52,388 bases of DNA from an uncultured Oceanospirillaceae bacterium (GCA_937974825.1 CALJVD010000181.1:1-52388); one strand, 5' to 3'. Shown: positions 8,643-18,575, counted from the first letter of the stretch. The notes: generated by a model not told the origin, from the sequence alone. Translations and numbers: made by a program.

Positions 8643-8651
8643 TGGTATAAT
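8643..8651 (+). promoter_or_regulatory. Extended -10 promoter of the def operon
   Basis: TGGTATAAT is a perfect extended -10 element (TGnTATAAT) in the 162-bp gap between the divergent LysM gene and def. No good -35 is present at 17 bp, as is usual for this promoter class. The leader would be about 100 nt. Confidence 0.55.
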
Positions 8652-8756
8652 TGTCTAAAACTTATACAGCAAAGTGATGTTGTAAGTTAAATTTCATTAT
8701 TTTTCCAGCATCTTAACAAGTCACAACCCTAAAGTTCTATATAAAGCTTACACTCT

Positions 8757-9278
8757 ATGGCCATACTTAATATTCTAGAATACCCAGATCCACGCCTACG
8801 TACAAAGGCTGTCCCTGTTACTAAGGTAGACGATAACATCAAACGTATTGTCGATGATATGTTTGAAACCATGTACGACGCACCTGGTATTGGCTTAGCG
8901 GCTTCCCAGGTTGATATTCATCAACGCATTATTGTTATAGATATCTCAGAAGACAAGTCTGAACCCTTAGTCTTTATAAATCCAGAAATTACGGTATTAG
9001 ACGGCGAAGAAGAAACCATGCAAGAAGGTTGTCTATCTATTCCAGGATTTTATGAAGATGTCTCACGCATTGACCATTGTCTTGTAAAAGCACTAGACCG
9101 TGATGGTAATCCGTTTGAACTTGAGTGCACGGGTTTGCTTGCCGTGTGTATTCAACATGAAATCGATCACTTAGAAGGCATCTTATACGTTGATCATATT
9201 TCAGCGTTAAAGCGTAATCGTATTAAAGAAAAGCTACAGAAGAAACATAAACTCGAAGCCCGTCAGGGAAGAAAGTAA
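8757..9278 (+). CDS. def: Peptide deformylase
   Basis: Removes the formyl group from the N-terminal Met of new proteins. All three metal-site motifs are intact in this 173-residue protein: GIGLAASQ (residues 44-51), EGCLSIP with metal ligand Cys92, and QHEIDH with His134, catalytic Glu135 and His138. The TAA stop shares its last A with the fmt ATG, so translation is probably coupled to the enzyme that adds the formyl group. Confidence 0.98.
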   Translation: MAILNILEYPDPRLRTKAVPVTKVDDNIKRIVDDMFETMYDAPGIGLAASQVDIHQRIIVIDISEDKSEPLVFINPEITVLDGEEETMQEGCLSIPGFYEDVSRIDHCLVKALDRDGNPFELECTGLLAVCIQHEIDHLEGILYVDHISALKRNRIKEKLQKKHKLEARQGRK

Positions 9279-10228
9279 TGGGCTTAAAAATTATTTTTGC
9301 TGGTACGCCAGAGTTTGCTGCCATTCACTTAAAAGCGCTTATCGATAGCGAACATGAGGTGGTGGCTGTTTATACCCAACCCGACCGCCCCGCCGGTCGC
9401 GGTAAAAAGCTACAGCCAAGCCCTGTAAAGCAAGTTGCCTTAGACAATAACATCCCAGTTTATCAGCCATTAAACTTTAAAGAGCAAAGTAGTATTGCTG
9501 AACTTAAGAGTTTAGATGCAGATGTTATGGTGGTTGTCGCTTATGGTCTTCTATTGCCGTTAGCAGTATTAGAAGCGCCTAAGTTTGGTTGTTTGAACGT
9601 TCATGCCTCGCTACTGCCACGCTGGCGCGGTGCTGCTCCTATACAGCGCTGTATTGAAGCTGGCGATAAAGAAACCGGCATTACCATTATGCAAATGGAT
9701 ATCGGTTTAGATACGGGCGATATGCTACATAAAGTCACCACCGAAATTTTACCAGAAGATACCGGTGGCAGCTTACACGATCGTTTAGCGGCACTAGGCC
9801 CCGACTCTTTGTTAGCAACGTTATCACAAGTAGAAAACGGCACCCTTTCACCAGAAGCACAAGAGAACGAGCTAGCAACCTACGCTCACAAATTAAAAAA
9901 AGAAGAGGCGTTAATTGAGTGGTCTCTTTCAGCCGAAGAAATCGCCTTAAAAGTACGCGCATTTAACCCTTTTCCAATGAGCTACACCCTAATGGATGGG
10001 CAGCGTATTCGTGTGCTTTATGCTCAGGCAGTAAATCAAGATCACTCGTCAGAACCTGGCACTATTTTGTCGGTCAGTAGTTCCGGCTTAGAAGTGGCTT
10101 GTGGGCAAGGTGTGTTAGCAATCACTATGGTCCAACTGGCTGGCAAGAAGGCTATGCGTATTGCTGACATCCTTAATGGTCAGCCAAACTTATTTCAAGT
10201 AAACCACCAACTGGCGTCTTCTTTGTGA
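9278..10228 (+). CDS. fmt: Methionyl-tRNA formyltransferase
   Basis: Formylates initiator Met-tRNA using 10-formyltetrahydrofolate. The 316-residue protein begins IIFAGTPEFAAIHL and carries the formyltransferase signature HASLLPRWRGAAPIQR near residue 110, followed by MQMDIGLDTGDML; the C-terminal OB-like domain (AFNPFPMSY onward) binds the tRNA. It overlaps def by one base and rsmB by four, forming the conserved def-fmt-rsmB-trkA operon. Confidence 0.98.
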   Translation: MGLKIIFAGTPEFAAIHLKALIDSEHEVVAVYTQPDRPAGRGKKLQPSPVKQVALDNNIPVYQPLNFKEQSSIAELKSLDADVMVVVAYGLLLPLAVLEAPKFGCLNVHASLLPRWRGAAPIQRCIEAGDKETGITIMQMDIGLDTGDMLHKVTTEILPEDTGGSLHDRLAALGPDSLLATLSQVENGTLSPEAQENELATYAHKLKKEEALIEWSLSAEEIALKVRAFNPFPMSYTLMDGQRIRVLYAQAVNQDHSSEPGTILSVSSSGLEVACGQGVLAITMVQLAGKKAMRIADILNGQPNLFQVNHQLASSL

Positions 10229-11532
10229 GTGCTATAAATATCTCTGATGCTCGTCATGCAGCAGCCCTTGCGTTGGCTGCTGTTATTTCTGGTCAATCCC
10301 TCAATCAATGCCTGCCTCCCTTGGAAGACAATGTACCAGAGCAAGACCGCGCATTTTTACGAGATCTAGTACTAGGCAGCTGTCGTCATTATCAACGCCT
10401 TAATGCACTTGCAAAAATTTTGTTGGTGCGCCCCTTCGGTGAAAGCGAACAAGATCTTAACGCTTTACTTATCATTGGCTTGTATCAACTAGCCATTCAA
10501 AAAAAGGCTCCTCACGCCGCTGTTCATGCAACCGTTGAAGTCTGTGACTTACTCGACAAAAGCTATGCTAAAGGGGTAATTAACGCCTGTTTACGTCGCT
10601 ATGGACGCGAATACGACGAACTACTACCGCCATTAGACAAAAACCCTGTGACGGCCACCAGCCATCCTAAATGGTTAGTTAAAATGCTAACCAAAGCCTG
10701 GCCTGAACATTGGTCATCTATTCTTGAACAAAACAATCAACAAGCACCTATTTGTTTAAGGGTAAACACACGCCATACAAGTCGCGAACAATACTTAGAA
10801 CAACTGCTGCAAAACGGTACAGAAGCATCTTTAGCGCCTTTTAGCCCTGTGGGTATTTATTTAAAGCAAAGCTGTGATATTACCCAACTGCCCGGTTTTA
10901 CAAACGGTTGGTTCAGTGTTCAAGATGAAGCGGCACAATTGGCAGCAACTCTTCTGGCACCTAAAGATAACGAGCGCATTTTAGACGCTTGTGCTGCACC
11001 CGGCGGCAAGACCTGCCACCTACTCGAGCACGCTAATGCGAAAGTTACAGCCTTAGATGTTGAAGAAAAACGATTATTACGTGTGCAAGAGAATCTAGAG
11101 CGCCTACAATTAACTGCAGAGATAGTCTGTGCCGACATGGCCGATACAGATAACTGGTGGCAAGGTGAATTATTCGATGCCATTTTATTAGATGCGCCTT
11201 GTTCGGCAACGGGGGTTATTCGTCGCCACCCAGATATTAAGCTGTTACGACGCAAAGAAGACATCGCACAGCTAACCGAGCTACAAGCACAACTGCTCGA
11301 TACGGCTTGGAAAATATTAAAGCCCGGCGGTCGTTTGTTGTATGCCACTTGCTCGGTATTACCACAAGAGAACAGTGAGCAAATTAATCAATTTTGCCAA
11401 TTGCATCCTGATGCTAAGCTAGCCACACTGGATGTTAACTGGGGAATCGCCTGCAGCGCAGGTAGACAATTATTCCCACAACAAAATGGGCACGATGGGT
11501 TTTATTACGCACTTCTACACAAACAGGGATAA
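10225..11532 (+). CDS. rsmB: 16S rRNA m5C967 methyltransferase
   Basis: RsmB (Sun/Fmu) methylates C967 of 16S rRNA with SAM. The 435-residue protein has an N-terminal NusB-like RNA-binding domain (about residues 1-135), a linker, and a Rossmann methyltransferase domain with DACAAPGGKTCHLLE (254-268). The two catalytic cysteines of the family are Cys326 in DAPCSATG and Cys376 in ATCSVLPQEN. It starts with GTG, overlapping the fmt stop, which supports translational coupling. Confidence 0.97.
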   Translation: MSAINISDARHAAALALAAVISGQSLNQCLPPLEDNVPEQDRAFLRDLVLGSCRHYQRLNALAKILLVRPFGESEQDLNALLIIGLYQLAIQKKAPHAAVHATVEVCDLLDKSYAKGVINACLRRYGREYDELLPPLDKNPVTATSHPKWLVKMLTKAWPEHWSSILEQNNQQAPICLRVNTRHTSREQYLEQLLQNGTEASLAPFSPVGIYLKQSCDITQLPGFTNGWFSVQDEAAQLAATLLAPKDNERILDACAAPGGKTCHLLEHANAKVTALDVEEKRLLRVQENLERLQLTAEIVCADMADTDNWWQGELFDAILLDAPCSATGVIRRHPDIKLLRRKEDIAQLTELQAQLLDTAWKILKPGGRLLYATCSVLPQENSEQINQFCQLHPDAKLATLDVNWGIACSAGRQLFPQQNGHDGFYYALLHKQG

Positions 11533-11538
11533 CACTGA

Positions 11539-12918
11539 GTGAAGATCATTATTCTTGGTGCAGGGCAAGTCGGTGGAACATTGGCTGAAAGCCTTGCCAG
11601 TGAACAAAATGATATTACCGTCGTCGACACTAACGCGGCCTTATTACACGACCTGCAAGGTCACTTAGATATTAAAACGGTCACAGGGCATGGCTCTTAT
11701 CCTAATATCCTGATCGAAGCCGGTATTGATGACGCCGATATTCTGATTGCCGTTACTAGCTCCGATGAAACCAATATGATTGCCTGCCAAGTGGCTCAAT
11801 CGTTATTCAAAACGCCTAAGAAGATCAGCCGAATTCGCTCAGGCCAGTACCTTAAATACCCAGATATCTTCTGTAACGAAGCCATCCCTATCGATGTGCT
11901 AATTTCTCCAGAACAAGTTGTTACCGACTACATTAAACGCTTAATGGACTATCCTGGCGCACTGCAAGTACTTGATTTCGCTGATAGAAAAGTGCAGCTG
12001 GTAGCGGTTAAAACCTATCAAGCTAGCCCTCTTGTTGGCCGCACCATTAACTCTATTAAAGATCTCTTACCAGAATCTGAAGTACGAGTAGCGGCTATTT
12101 TCCGTCGCAATCAAGCCATCGAGCCTAAAGGGAATACCGTTATCGAAGCCGATGACGAGGTGTTCTTTGTTGCCGCACGTGAAGATATTAAACGTATGAT
12201 TCTTCAACTTCGCCACGAGCGTGACGAAGACGAATACCGCCGTATTATGATTATTGGTGGCGGCAACATCGGCTATAAGCTCGCAAAAGCCATTGAACAC
12301 GATTACATGGTTAAAATTATTGAGTTTAACGAAGAGCGTGCTCAATACCTGAGTGAGAACTTAGAGCGCACCGTTGTATTGCACGGCAGTGGCGCCGACA
12401 AAGAGCTGCTTGAAGAAGAAAACATCGAAACCACAGATATGTACTGTGCGCTTACTAATGATGACGAGATGAATATCATGTCATCCTTATTAGCCAAGCG
12501 TTTAGGGGCACGAAAAGTCATGTCTCTCATCAACAAAAGTGCTTATGTCGAGTTGGTTAACGGCGGTATGATCGATATTGCGATATCGCCGCCACAGGTC
12601 ACTATTGGTAGCTTGCTTACCCATATTCGTCGTGGCGATATTGTTAAGGTTCACTCCCTGCGTCGTGGTGCAGCGGAAGCTATTGAGATTATTGCTCATG
12701 GCGATCAAAACAGTTCAAAAGTAGTAGGTCGTAAGATTAAGGAAATTAAACTGCCTCCTGGCACTAACATTGGTGCTATTGTACGGGGTGATCGCGTTAT
12801 CTTGACCCACTCAAACGTGGTAGTTGAAGCCAATGACCACGTTATTTTATTCGTGATGAAAAAGCGCCATATTCACGACGTAGAACGGCTATTCCAACCT
12901 GGGTTAGGCTTCTTTTAA
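11539..12918 (+). CDS. trkA: Trk potassium uptake regulatory subunit TrkA
   Basis: Cytoplasmic NAD(H)/nucleotide-gated regulator of the Trk K+ channel. The 459 residues are two tandem RCK units: Rossmann motif GAGQVGGTLAE at residues 6-16 and its copy GGGNIGYKLAK near residue 238, each followed by an RCK_C segment. GTG start, 6 bp after rsmB. Its membrane partner trkH follows at once, an arrangement not found in E. coli, where the two genes are apart. Confidence 0.97.
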   Translation: MKIIILGAGQVGGTLAESLASEQNDITVVDTNAALLHDLQGHLDIKTVTGHGSYPNILIEAGIDDADILIAVTSSDETNMIACQVAQSLFKTPKKISRIRSGQYLKYPDIFCNEAIPIDVLISPEQVVTDYIKRLMDYPGALQVLDFADRKVQLVAVKTYQASPLVGRTINSIKDLLPESEVRVAAIFRRNQAIEPKGNTVIEADDEVFFVAAREDIKRMILQLRHERDEDEYRRIMIIGGGNIGYKLAKAIEHDYMVKIIEFNEERAQYLSENLERTVVLHGSGADKELLEEENIETTDMYCALTNDDEMNIMSSLLAKRLGARKVMSLINKSAYVELVNGGMIDIAISPPQVTIGSLLTHIRRGDIVKVHSLRRGAAEAIEIIAHGDQNSSKVVGRKIKEIKLPPGTNIGAIVRGDRVILTHSNVVVEANDHVILFVMKKRHIHDVERLFQPGLGFF

Positions 12919-12920
12919 CC

Positions 12921-14372
12921 ATGATACATTTTGCTGTTATCGCCCGTATTCTTGGCATTTTGCTAATGCTTTTTAGCTTAGCCATGCTGCCTCCTATTAT
13001 TATTTCATTTATTTTTAACGATGGCGTAGCACAAGCCTTTGTTACCGCCATGATAATGATTTTTAGTATTGGATTTACCCTATGGCTACCGGTGCGCCAA
13101 GAGCGTGAAGAGCTTCGTACCCGTGATGGTTTTATTATCTCCGCCCTCTTCTGGATAACCCTTGGCTTAGCAGGTACTTTGCCTTTTATGTTGGCAGACC
13201 AACCAGGTTTAAGCTTTGCTGATGCTTTCTTTGAGTCTTTTTCAGGGTGGACAACGACCGGCGCTACAGTCATGTCTGGGCTCGATGATTTACCCAAATC
13301 TATTTTATGGTACCGCCAGCAGCTGCAGTGGCTTGGTGGTATGGGGATTATTGTCTTAGCGGTCGCTATTCTGCCAATGTTAGGCGTAGGTGGTATGCAG
13401 CTTTATCGTACGGAAATGCCAGGGCCTATGAAAGACGCTAAGCTCACGCCCCGTATTGCCGAAACAGCAAAAGCCTTGTGGTATGTCTATGTCTTACTGA
13501 CAATCTCTTGCGCCGGTGCTTATTGGATTGCCGGCATGGACGTATTCGATGCGATTGTGCACAGCTTTTCTACTGTCGGAATTGGCGGGTTTTCGACTTA
13601 CGATGCATCGATAGGTCACTTTAACAGTACCGCTATCGAGATGATCTGTGCTTTCTTTATGTTGATTGCCGCCATTAACTATTCCCTGCATTTTTACGCA
13701 TGGAAACGTAAATCTGTGGTGACTTATCGCAGCAACAGTGAATTACGTTTTTTCTTACAAGTGCTCGGTATTAGCGCCTTAATCGTTATTGCAACACTGT
13801 GGATCACACAAACCTATGCCCTGCCTGATTCTATTCGTTACGGTATATTCCAACTAATAACCATCGCCACTACGACGGGCTTTAGTTCTGCAAACTTTAC
13901 CGCTTGGCCAGTTTTCTTACCGGTAATGCTGTTATTACTCGCGTTTATTGGTGGTTGTACGGGTTCAACGGCAGGCGGCATGAAAGTACTGCGCGTGCTA
14001 TTAATTTATAAGCAAGGTATTCATGAGGTACGCCGACTCATTCACCCTAATGCGGTGATGCAGGTAAAACTCGGTAAGCAGGTGGTGTCTGATCGTGTAT
14101 TAAACGCCGTGTGGGGATTCTTTGCAGTCTATATCTTAACTTTTGTGGTTATGATGTTAGCGTTAATGGGCACTGGGCTCGATCAAATAACGGCTTTTTC
14201 TGCTGTTGCTTCCTGTTTAAATAACCTAGGCCCAGGGTTAGGCGCGGTGGCTGAAAACTATGGCAGTATCTCAGATACCGCCAAGTGGCTACTCGCCCTA
14301 ACCATGCTCTTAGGTCGGTTAGAGATTTTCACCCTCTTAGTGTTAATTACCCCTAGTTTTTGGCGCGCTTAA
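12921..14372 (+). CDS. trkH: Trk potassium uptake membrane subunit TrkH
   Basis: Inner-membrane K+ translocating subunit. The 483-residue protein has about ten hydrophobic helices and four degenerate selectivity-filter loops, recognisable as SGWTTTGATV, STVGIGGFSTYD, TTTGFSSANF and ASCLNNLGPGLG. LGGMGIIVLAVAILPMLGVGG is cut here to LGGMGIIVLAVAILPML, another family hallmark. It starts 3 bp after trkA, so the two are co-translated. The 3' end overlaps the convergent acyltransferase gene by 20 bp. Confidence 0.97.
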   Translation: MIHFAVIARILGILLMLFSLAMLPPIIISFIFNDGVAQAFVTAMIMIFSIGFTLWLPVRQEREELRTRDGFIISALFWITLGLAGTLPFMLADQPGLSFADAFFESFSGWTTTGATVMSGLDDLPKSILWYRQQLQWLGGMGIIVLAVAILPMLGVGGMQLYRTEMPGPMKDAKLTPRIAETAKALWYVYVLLTISCAGAYWIAGMDVFDAIVHSFSTVGIGGFSTYDASIGHFNSTAIEMICAFFMLIAAINYSLHFYAWKRKSVVTYRSNSELRFFLQVLGISALIVIATLWITQTYALPDSIRYGIFQLITIATTTGFSSANFTAWPVFLPVMLLLLAFIGGCTGSTAGGMKVLRVLLIYKQGIHEVRRLIHPNAVMQVKLGKQVVSDRVLNAVWGFFAVYILTFVVMMLALMGTGLDQITAFSAVASCLNNLGPGLGAVAENYGSISDTAKWLLALTMLLGRLEIFTLLVLITPSFWRA

Positions 14373-15252
14373 GCACATCGTAAGGGTTGGGTTCATTATT
14401 AGGACGGCGACGGAAACGTTTATATGTCCATTGATATTGCGCTGGAGCTATGGCCACCATTTTCTCGATAGTGCGGTTCATAGCGGCCGCTGATGTTTCT
14501 AAATCTTCGCTATAAATATCGTCTTCTGGTTGGAAAAAATATACTTCAAATCCTTCCGCATTGGGTAAGCGTTTAGCAAACCCAAATACAACGAGTGCGT
14601 TATATTCAGTAATTAACTGATGAGGCAATTTTGGGGTTAATGTTTCTACTCCCATAAAAGGTGCAAAAACACCACGCTCTGGCTTCGGTTCTTGGTCAGG
14701 CAAAATACCCGCTACATTTCCATTTTCTAACGCTTCAAACATCTGCTTAATGCCTGCCGAAGTAGTGGGCACTAACAAACCACCGGTTTTTTGACGGCTT
14801 TCACGCATCCATTTATCAAGTACTTTGTTTTTTGCAGGGCGGTATAAAGCCGTCACTGTGCCATACATAGTGGCAATGTGGTTCAATACTTCCCAGTTAC
14901 CTAAATGTGGCACACAGAACAAAACACCACGTTTGCTAGCAATAGCATCTGTAAAATATTCAAGGTTATGAATTTTACGAACTAAATTACGCCCCTTCTC
15001 TGGACCAGCGCCCCACATAGCACCCATTTCCGAACCCGATTTACCGGTTTCTAATAATGAGTCATAGACCAACTGTTCTTGTTCTTCTTTACTTAAGTGT
15101 GGGTAAGTAAGTGCAATATTAATTCTAGCGACTTCACGCAGACGCGTGGGTCTTTTCATGGCTTGTTTACCAATCCAAGCGCCAAATTTTTGCGACCAAG
15201 TAAAAGGGACAAGACCAAGAAGTTTTAATAATCCAATCGCTAAATAGCCCAC
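14353..15252 (-). CDS. LpxL/HtrB-family lipid A acyltransferase
   Basis: A 299-residue member of the lysophospholipid/lipid A acyltransferase family. It has an N-terminal hydrophobic segment, the HLGNWE catalytic box (HX4E form, near residue 109), LYRPAKNK, and DQEPKPERGVFAPFMG, all typical of LpxL/LpxM-type enzymes that transfer an acyl chain to the Kdo2-lipid A precursor. Pseudomonas has a homologue at the same place near glyQ. GTG start with AGGAT upstream. Which acyl chain or position it serves cannot be told from sequence, so no symbol is given. Confidence 0.9.
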   Translation of the reverse strand: MGYLAIGLLKLLGLVPFTWSQKFGAWIGKQAMKRPTRLREVARINIALTYPHLSKEEQEQLVYDSLLETGKSGSEMGAMWGAGPEKGRNLVRKIHNLEYFTDAIASKRGVLFCVPHLGNWEVLNHIATMYGTVTALYRPAKNKVLDKWMRESRQKTGGLLVPTTSAGIKQMFEALENGNVAGILPDQEPKPERGVFAPFMGVETLTPKLPHQLITEYNALVVFGFAKRLPNAEGFEVYFFQPEDDIYSEDLETSAAAMNRTIEKMVAIAPAQYQWTYKRFRRRPNNEPNPYDVLKRAKN

Positions 15253-15353
15253 AGCTCTATCCTATTGTTATTCAGGGCTTTGATTTTACCTGTTGTGCTT
15301 AGGCTAGCAAATTAAAAGTCTTTATCTTTATGGATGATAATGGTTACAAGCAT

Positions 15354-15384
15354 AAAAAAAGGGTGAAGATTACTCTCCACCCTT
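15354..15384 (-). terminator. Rho-independent terminator of the BetT-like gene
   Basis: On the minus strand an 11-bp stem (15374-15384 pairing with 15359-15369, one G-U) closes a 4-nt loop and runs into seven consecutive T. It lies 20 bp past the stop codon of the BetT-like gene. Confidence 0.9.
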
Positions 15385-15403
15385 CTTAAATGATTAAGTC
15401 ATA

Positions 15404-17434
15404 CTAGGTTTTAATCATTTCATCATGCTCCGCTTGGTCCCAAGGAAGCTGATTTGGTGATTCGTCTAAGAAGGTTAAATAGTTCTCAAACTGGTCTAAG
15501 ACGTCACGAATAATTTCATGTACATCGCAACCATACAAATCGTAACCTAAACCCCCTGGGCGCAAGAACACTTCGGCTCTAGAGTACACATCATCTTCTG
15601 TTAGTTCACGACGATACTCCCATGCTTTAAACGCAGGCAGGGGCATGGTTACACGACGTATTTCGTACCAGAAATCAACATATTCCTGACGTTTAATTTC
15701 GATCCAAACGCGATGGTTTTCTGAATCTTCGATAACGTCGGCTTCCCAACCTAAATTATTTAACTCTTCTTTGACCTCGTTTAATGCTTGTACTGCAATC
15801 CCTTGAACGTAGTTATCAACAAGCTCTTCATTAGGGTAGCTAATAAGTCCTTGTAAACGGCTTCTCCATTGGGTGCGCTTATGATTTGGACGCGTTGCAG
15901 TTGCGGCTGTACTTAAGCTGCGTTTGTGGTGACTTTCAATAACCAGTGCACGCCATAAGCCAATCATAGATACCAGCAAAATAATGGCGAACGGAAATGC
16001 ACTAACAATGGTCATTGTTTGTAAGGCTTTTAAACCACCGGCCAACAACAGCACACTGGCAATAACACCTTCCAATGACGCCCAGAATACGCGTTGCCAC
16101 GCGGGCGTGTTAAGCGCACCACCGGCTGCTAATGAATCAATCACCAAGGCACCCGAGTCGGCGGAAGTAATAAAGAAGGTAATAATTAAAAATACCGTGA
16201 TCAGTGATAAGAAGAATGACCAAGGGAGATTGTCATAAAACTGGAATAAAGCCACGGCATGGTCTGCTTGTACGGCAGGTATTAAATCGGTAACACCTTG
16301 CTCCATCACCAACCAAAGCGCGGTATCACCAAAGATAGAGAACCACAAAAAGGTAAAGACAGTTGGCACACAAAGAATACCAAACACAAACTCTCTAATA
16401 GTACGACCACGGCTAATCTTAGCAATAAATAGGCCTACGAACGGTGCCCACGCAATGGTCCAACCAAAAATAAAGAGTGTCCAGTTACCAATCCAGTCAC
16501 TGCGACTATAGGCTTTTAGGTTAAAGGTTCGCTCAACAATACCGCTTAAATATGCACCGGTATTTTGTAAAAACGCCTCTAAAATATGCACACTAGGACC
16601 GACAATAAATACAATCCCCATCAGCGTGACCGCTAGAATCATATTCAGTGCTGATAAGTTTTTAATGCCTTTGTCGATACCAGCGACTACCGAGAACGTC
16701 GCGGCCAGTGTAATCACGGCAATCGCGATAATTTGAACCGTTGTTCCCACTGGTATAGAAGGCCACAAGTAGTTTAAGCCTGCGTTAATCTGCACCACCG
16801 ACAAGCCTAACGAGGTCGCCAAACCAAACATAGTGCCTAAAATGGCGGATATATCGACTAAGTGTCCTGGCCAGCCGTAAATTTTATCACCAATTAATGG
16901 GTACAGTGCTGAACGCATTGATAGTGGTAGTCCATGACGATAAGCAAAGTATGCTAGTACTAAGGCAACAGAGCCATAGATACCCCAAATATGCACCCCC
17001 CAGTGGAAGTACGCGATCTGCATTGCTTGGCGTGCCGCAGGAATGGTTTCTGCAGCCCCTTCAGGCGGCATAGAATAATGTAAAATGGGTTCAGCCACAC
17101 CGAAAAATAAAAGCGCAATACCGTAACCGGCTGAAAACAACATGGCGAACCACGCCATAAAGCTATATTGCGGATCGGAGTGCTCTGGCCCCAACCTAAT
17201 ATTTCCCCAGCGTGTAGCGGCAATAATAAAGAAAAAGACCAATAATATGGCTACTACTAACATGTAGAACCAGCCGAAAGTGACTGTGATCCATGAAAGT
17301 ACGTCTTTAAACACTTGTGCTGCATAATCAGGATTACTGATTGTACCTACCACCAACAGTAACGCTAAAATTACAGTGGGTAAGAAAACAGGCAACAAGA
17401 TAGTTGATTGGAAACTCTTCCGTTCAGCTAACAT
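15404..17434 (-). CDS. BCCT-family choline/betaine-type transporter (BetT-like)
   Basis: A 676-residue secondary transporter with twelve hydrophobic helices and a cytoplasmic C-terminal domain of about 180 residues, the same size as E. coli BetT. Family marks: MAWFAMLFSAGYGIALLF, GVAEPILHY, WGVHIWGIYG, YRHGLPLSMRSALYPLIGDK and FVGLFIAKISRGRTIREF. In the substrate box the pattern is W325-T326-x-x-W329, so the second Trp of the usual WW pair is Thr; substrate may differ from choline. No betA, betB or betI genes lie beside it, so uptake for osmoprotection is an inference. AAGGAAAG precedes the ATG. Confidence 0.92.
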   Translation of the reverse strand: MLAERKSFQSTILLPVFLPTVILALLLVVGTISNPDYAAQVFKDVLSWITVTFGWFYMLVVAILLVFFFIIAATRWGNIRLGPEHSDPQYSFMAWFAMLFSAGYGIALLFFGVAEPILHYSMPPEGAAETIPAARQAMQIAYFHWGVHIWGIYGSVALVLAYFAYRHGLPLSMRSALYPLIGDKIYGWPGHLVDISAILGTMFGLATSLGLSVVQINAGLNYLWPSIPVGTTVQIIAIAVITLAATFSVVAGIDKGIKNLSALNMILAVTLMGIVFIVGPSVHILEAFLQNTGAYLSGIVERTFNLKAYSRSDWIGNWTLFIFGWTIAWAPFVGLFIAKISRGRTIREFVFGILCVPTVFTFLWFSIFGDTALWLVMEQGVTDLIPAVQADHAVALFQFYDNLPWSFFLSLITVFLIITFFITSADSGALVIDSLAAGGALNTPAWQRVFWASLEGVIASVLLLAGGLKALQTMTIVSAFPFAIILLVSMIGLWRALVIESHHKRSLSTAATATRPNHKRTQWRSRLQGLISYPNEELVDNYVQGIAVQALNEVKEELNNLGWEADVIEDSENHRVWIEIKRQEYVDFWYEIRRVTMPLPAFKAWEYRRELTEDDVYSRAEVFLRPGGLGYDLYGCDVHEIIRDVLDQFENYLTFLDESPNQLPWDQAEHDEMIKT

Positions 17435-17523
17435 AGCTTTCCTTATCTCAAGTTAAAAATTCTTTATATTTTAGACACATCCTGAATAAGCATAGCCAAG
17501 AATTCAAGGAAAACCGCAAACAC

Positions 17524-17553
17524 CTGACACCTTAGTATCTACACTGCTATAAT
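17524..17553 (+). promoter_or_regulatory. Predicted promoter of glyQS
   Basis: A -35 CTGACA (17524-17529), an 18-bp spacer and an extended -10 TGCTATAAT (17545-17553) lie 39 bp before the glyQ GTG. Confidence 0.7.
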
Positions 17554-17591
17554 CGCCCATTATTTTGCCCACCAAGCATTAGGAATCTACC

Positions 17592-18575
17592 GTGAGTCAG
17601 AGTCGTTATAATGTTAAAACCTTCCAAGGCTTAATTGCGGCCTTGCAAGAATTCTGGTCTGAACAAGGCTGTGTTATTAACCAACCCTATGATATGGAAG
17701 TAGGTGCAGGAACTTTTCACACTGCTACTTTCTTACGTGCCATTGGCCCAGAAAACTGGAGCTCTGCTTACGTTCAACCTAGTCGTCGCCCTACAGATGG
17801 TCGTTACGGTGAAAACCCTAACCGTTTACAACATTACTATCAATTCCAAGTTGTACTAAAACCTAACCCTGTTGATATTCAAGAAAAGTATTTAGAGTCG
17901 TTGAAAGTATTAGGAATAGATACCCTAATTCATGATGTCCGCTTTGTTGAAGACAACTGGGAGTCCCCAACACTAGGGGCTTGGGGTTTAGGTTGGGAAG
18001 TATGGCTCAATGGCATGGAGGTGACTCAGTTCACCTATTTCCAACAAGTTGGTGGTTTAGAGTGTTTCCCAGTCACGGGGGAAATTACCTATGGTCTTGA
18101 ACGTATTGCTATGTATTTACAAGAAGTCGATTCGGTTTACGACTTAGTATGGACATACGGCCCCGACGGCAAAGCGGTTACATACGGCGATGTATTCCAC
18201 CAAAACGAAGTAGAGCAATCCACTTACAACTTTGAGTACGCCGATGTCGATTTCTTATTACAAGCCTTCGATCAGTATGAAAAAGACTGCTTACGCTTAA
18301 TCGAGGCTAACTTACCCCTACCAGCCTACGAGCAAGTATTAAAAGCCTCACACGGATTTAACCTATTAGATGCTCGCGGTGCGATTTCTGTTACAGAGCG
18401 CCAAGGTTACATTTTACGTGTTCGCACACTTGCTCGTGCAGTGGCGCAGGCCTATTTCAATAGCCGCGCAGAAAAAGGCTTCCCGCTAGCCGACGAAGCT
18501 AATAGAAAAGATATTTTGGCACGTTACCAAGCCCAAAAAGAGAAACTTGCAGAAAAAGCCCAGGAGAAGAAATAA
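17592..18575 (+). CDS. glyQ: Glycyl-tRNA synthetase alpha subunit
   Basis: Catalytic subunit of the bacterial alpha2beta2 GlyRS, which charges tRNA-Gly. The 327-residue protein has the strongly conserved blocks FQGLIAALQEFWSEQGCV, MEVGAGTFHTATFLRAIGPE, YVQPSRRPTDGRYGENPNR and GWEVWLNGMEVTQFTYFQQ. Slightly longer than E. coli GlyQ (303), the extra residues forming a charged C-terminal tail. GTG start with AGGA upstream; stop overlaps the glyS ATG by one base. Confidence 0.98.
   Translation: MSQSRYNVKTFQGLIAALQEFWSEQGCVINQPYDMEVGAGTFHTATFLRAIGPENWSSAYVQPSRRPTDGRYGENPNRLQHYYQFQVVLKPNPVDIQEKYLESLKVLGIDTLIHDVRFVEDNWESPTLGAWGLGWEVWLNGMEVTQFTYFQQVGGLECFPVTGEITYGLERIAMYLQEVDSVYDLVWTYGPDGKAVTYGDVFHQNEVEQSTYNFEYADVDFLLQAFDQYEKDCLRLIEANLPLPAYEQVLKASHGFNLLDARGAISVTERQGYILRVRTLARAVAQAYFNSRAEKGFPLADEANRKDILARYQAQKEKLAEKAQEKK

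Noticed and set aside
10920..11348. 142-codon open frame antisense to rsmB
   Set aside because: Mirrors the methyltransferase core; no independent coding evidence.
12842..13297. 151-codon open frame antisense to trkA/trkH
   Set aside because: Spans the junction of two clear genes on the other strand; Lys/Arg/Ser-rich shadow composition.
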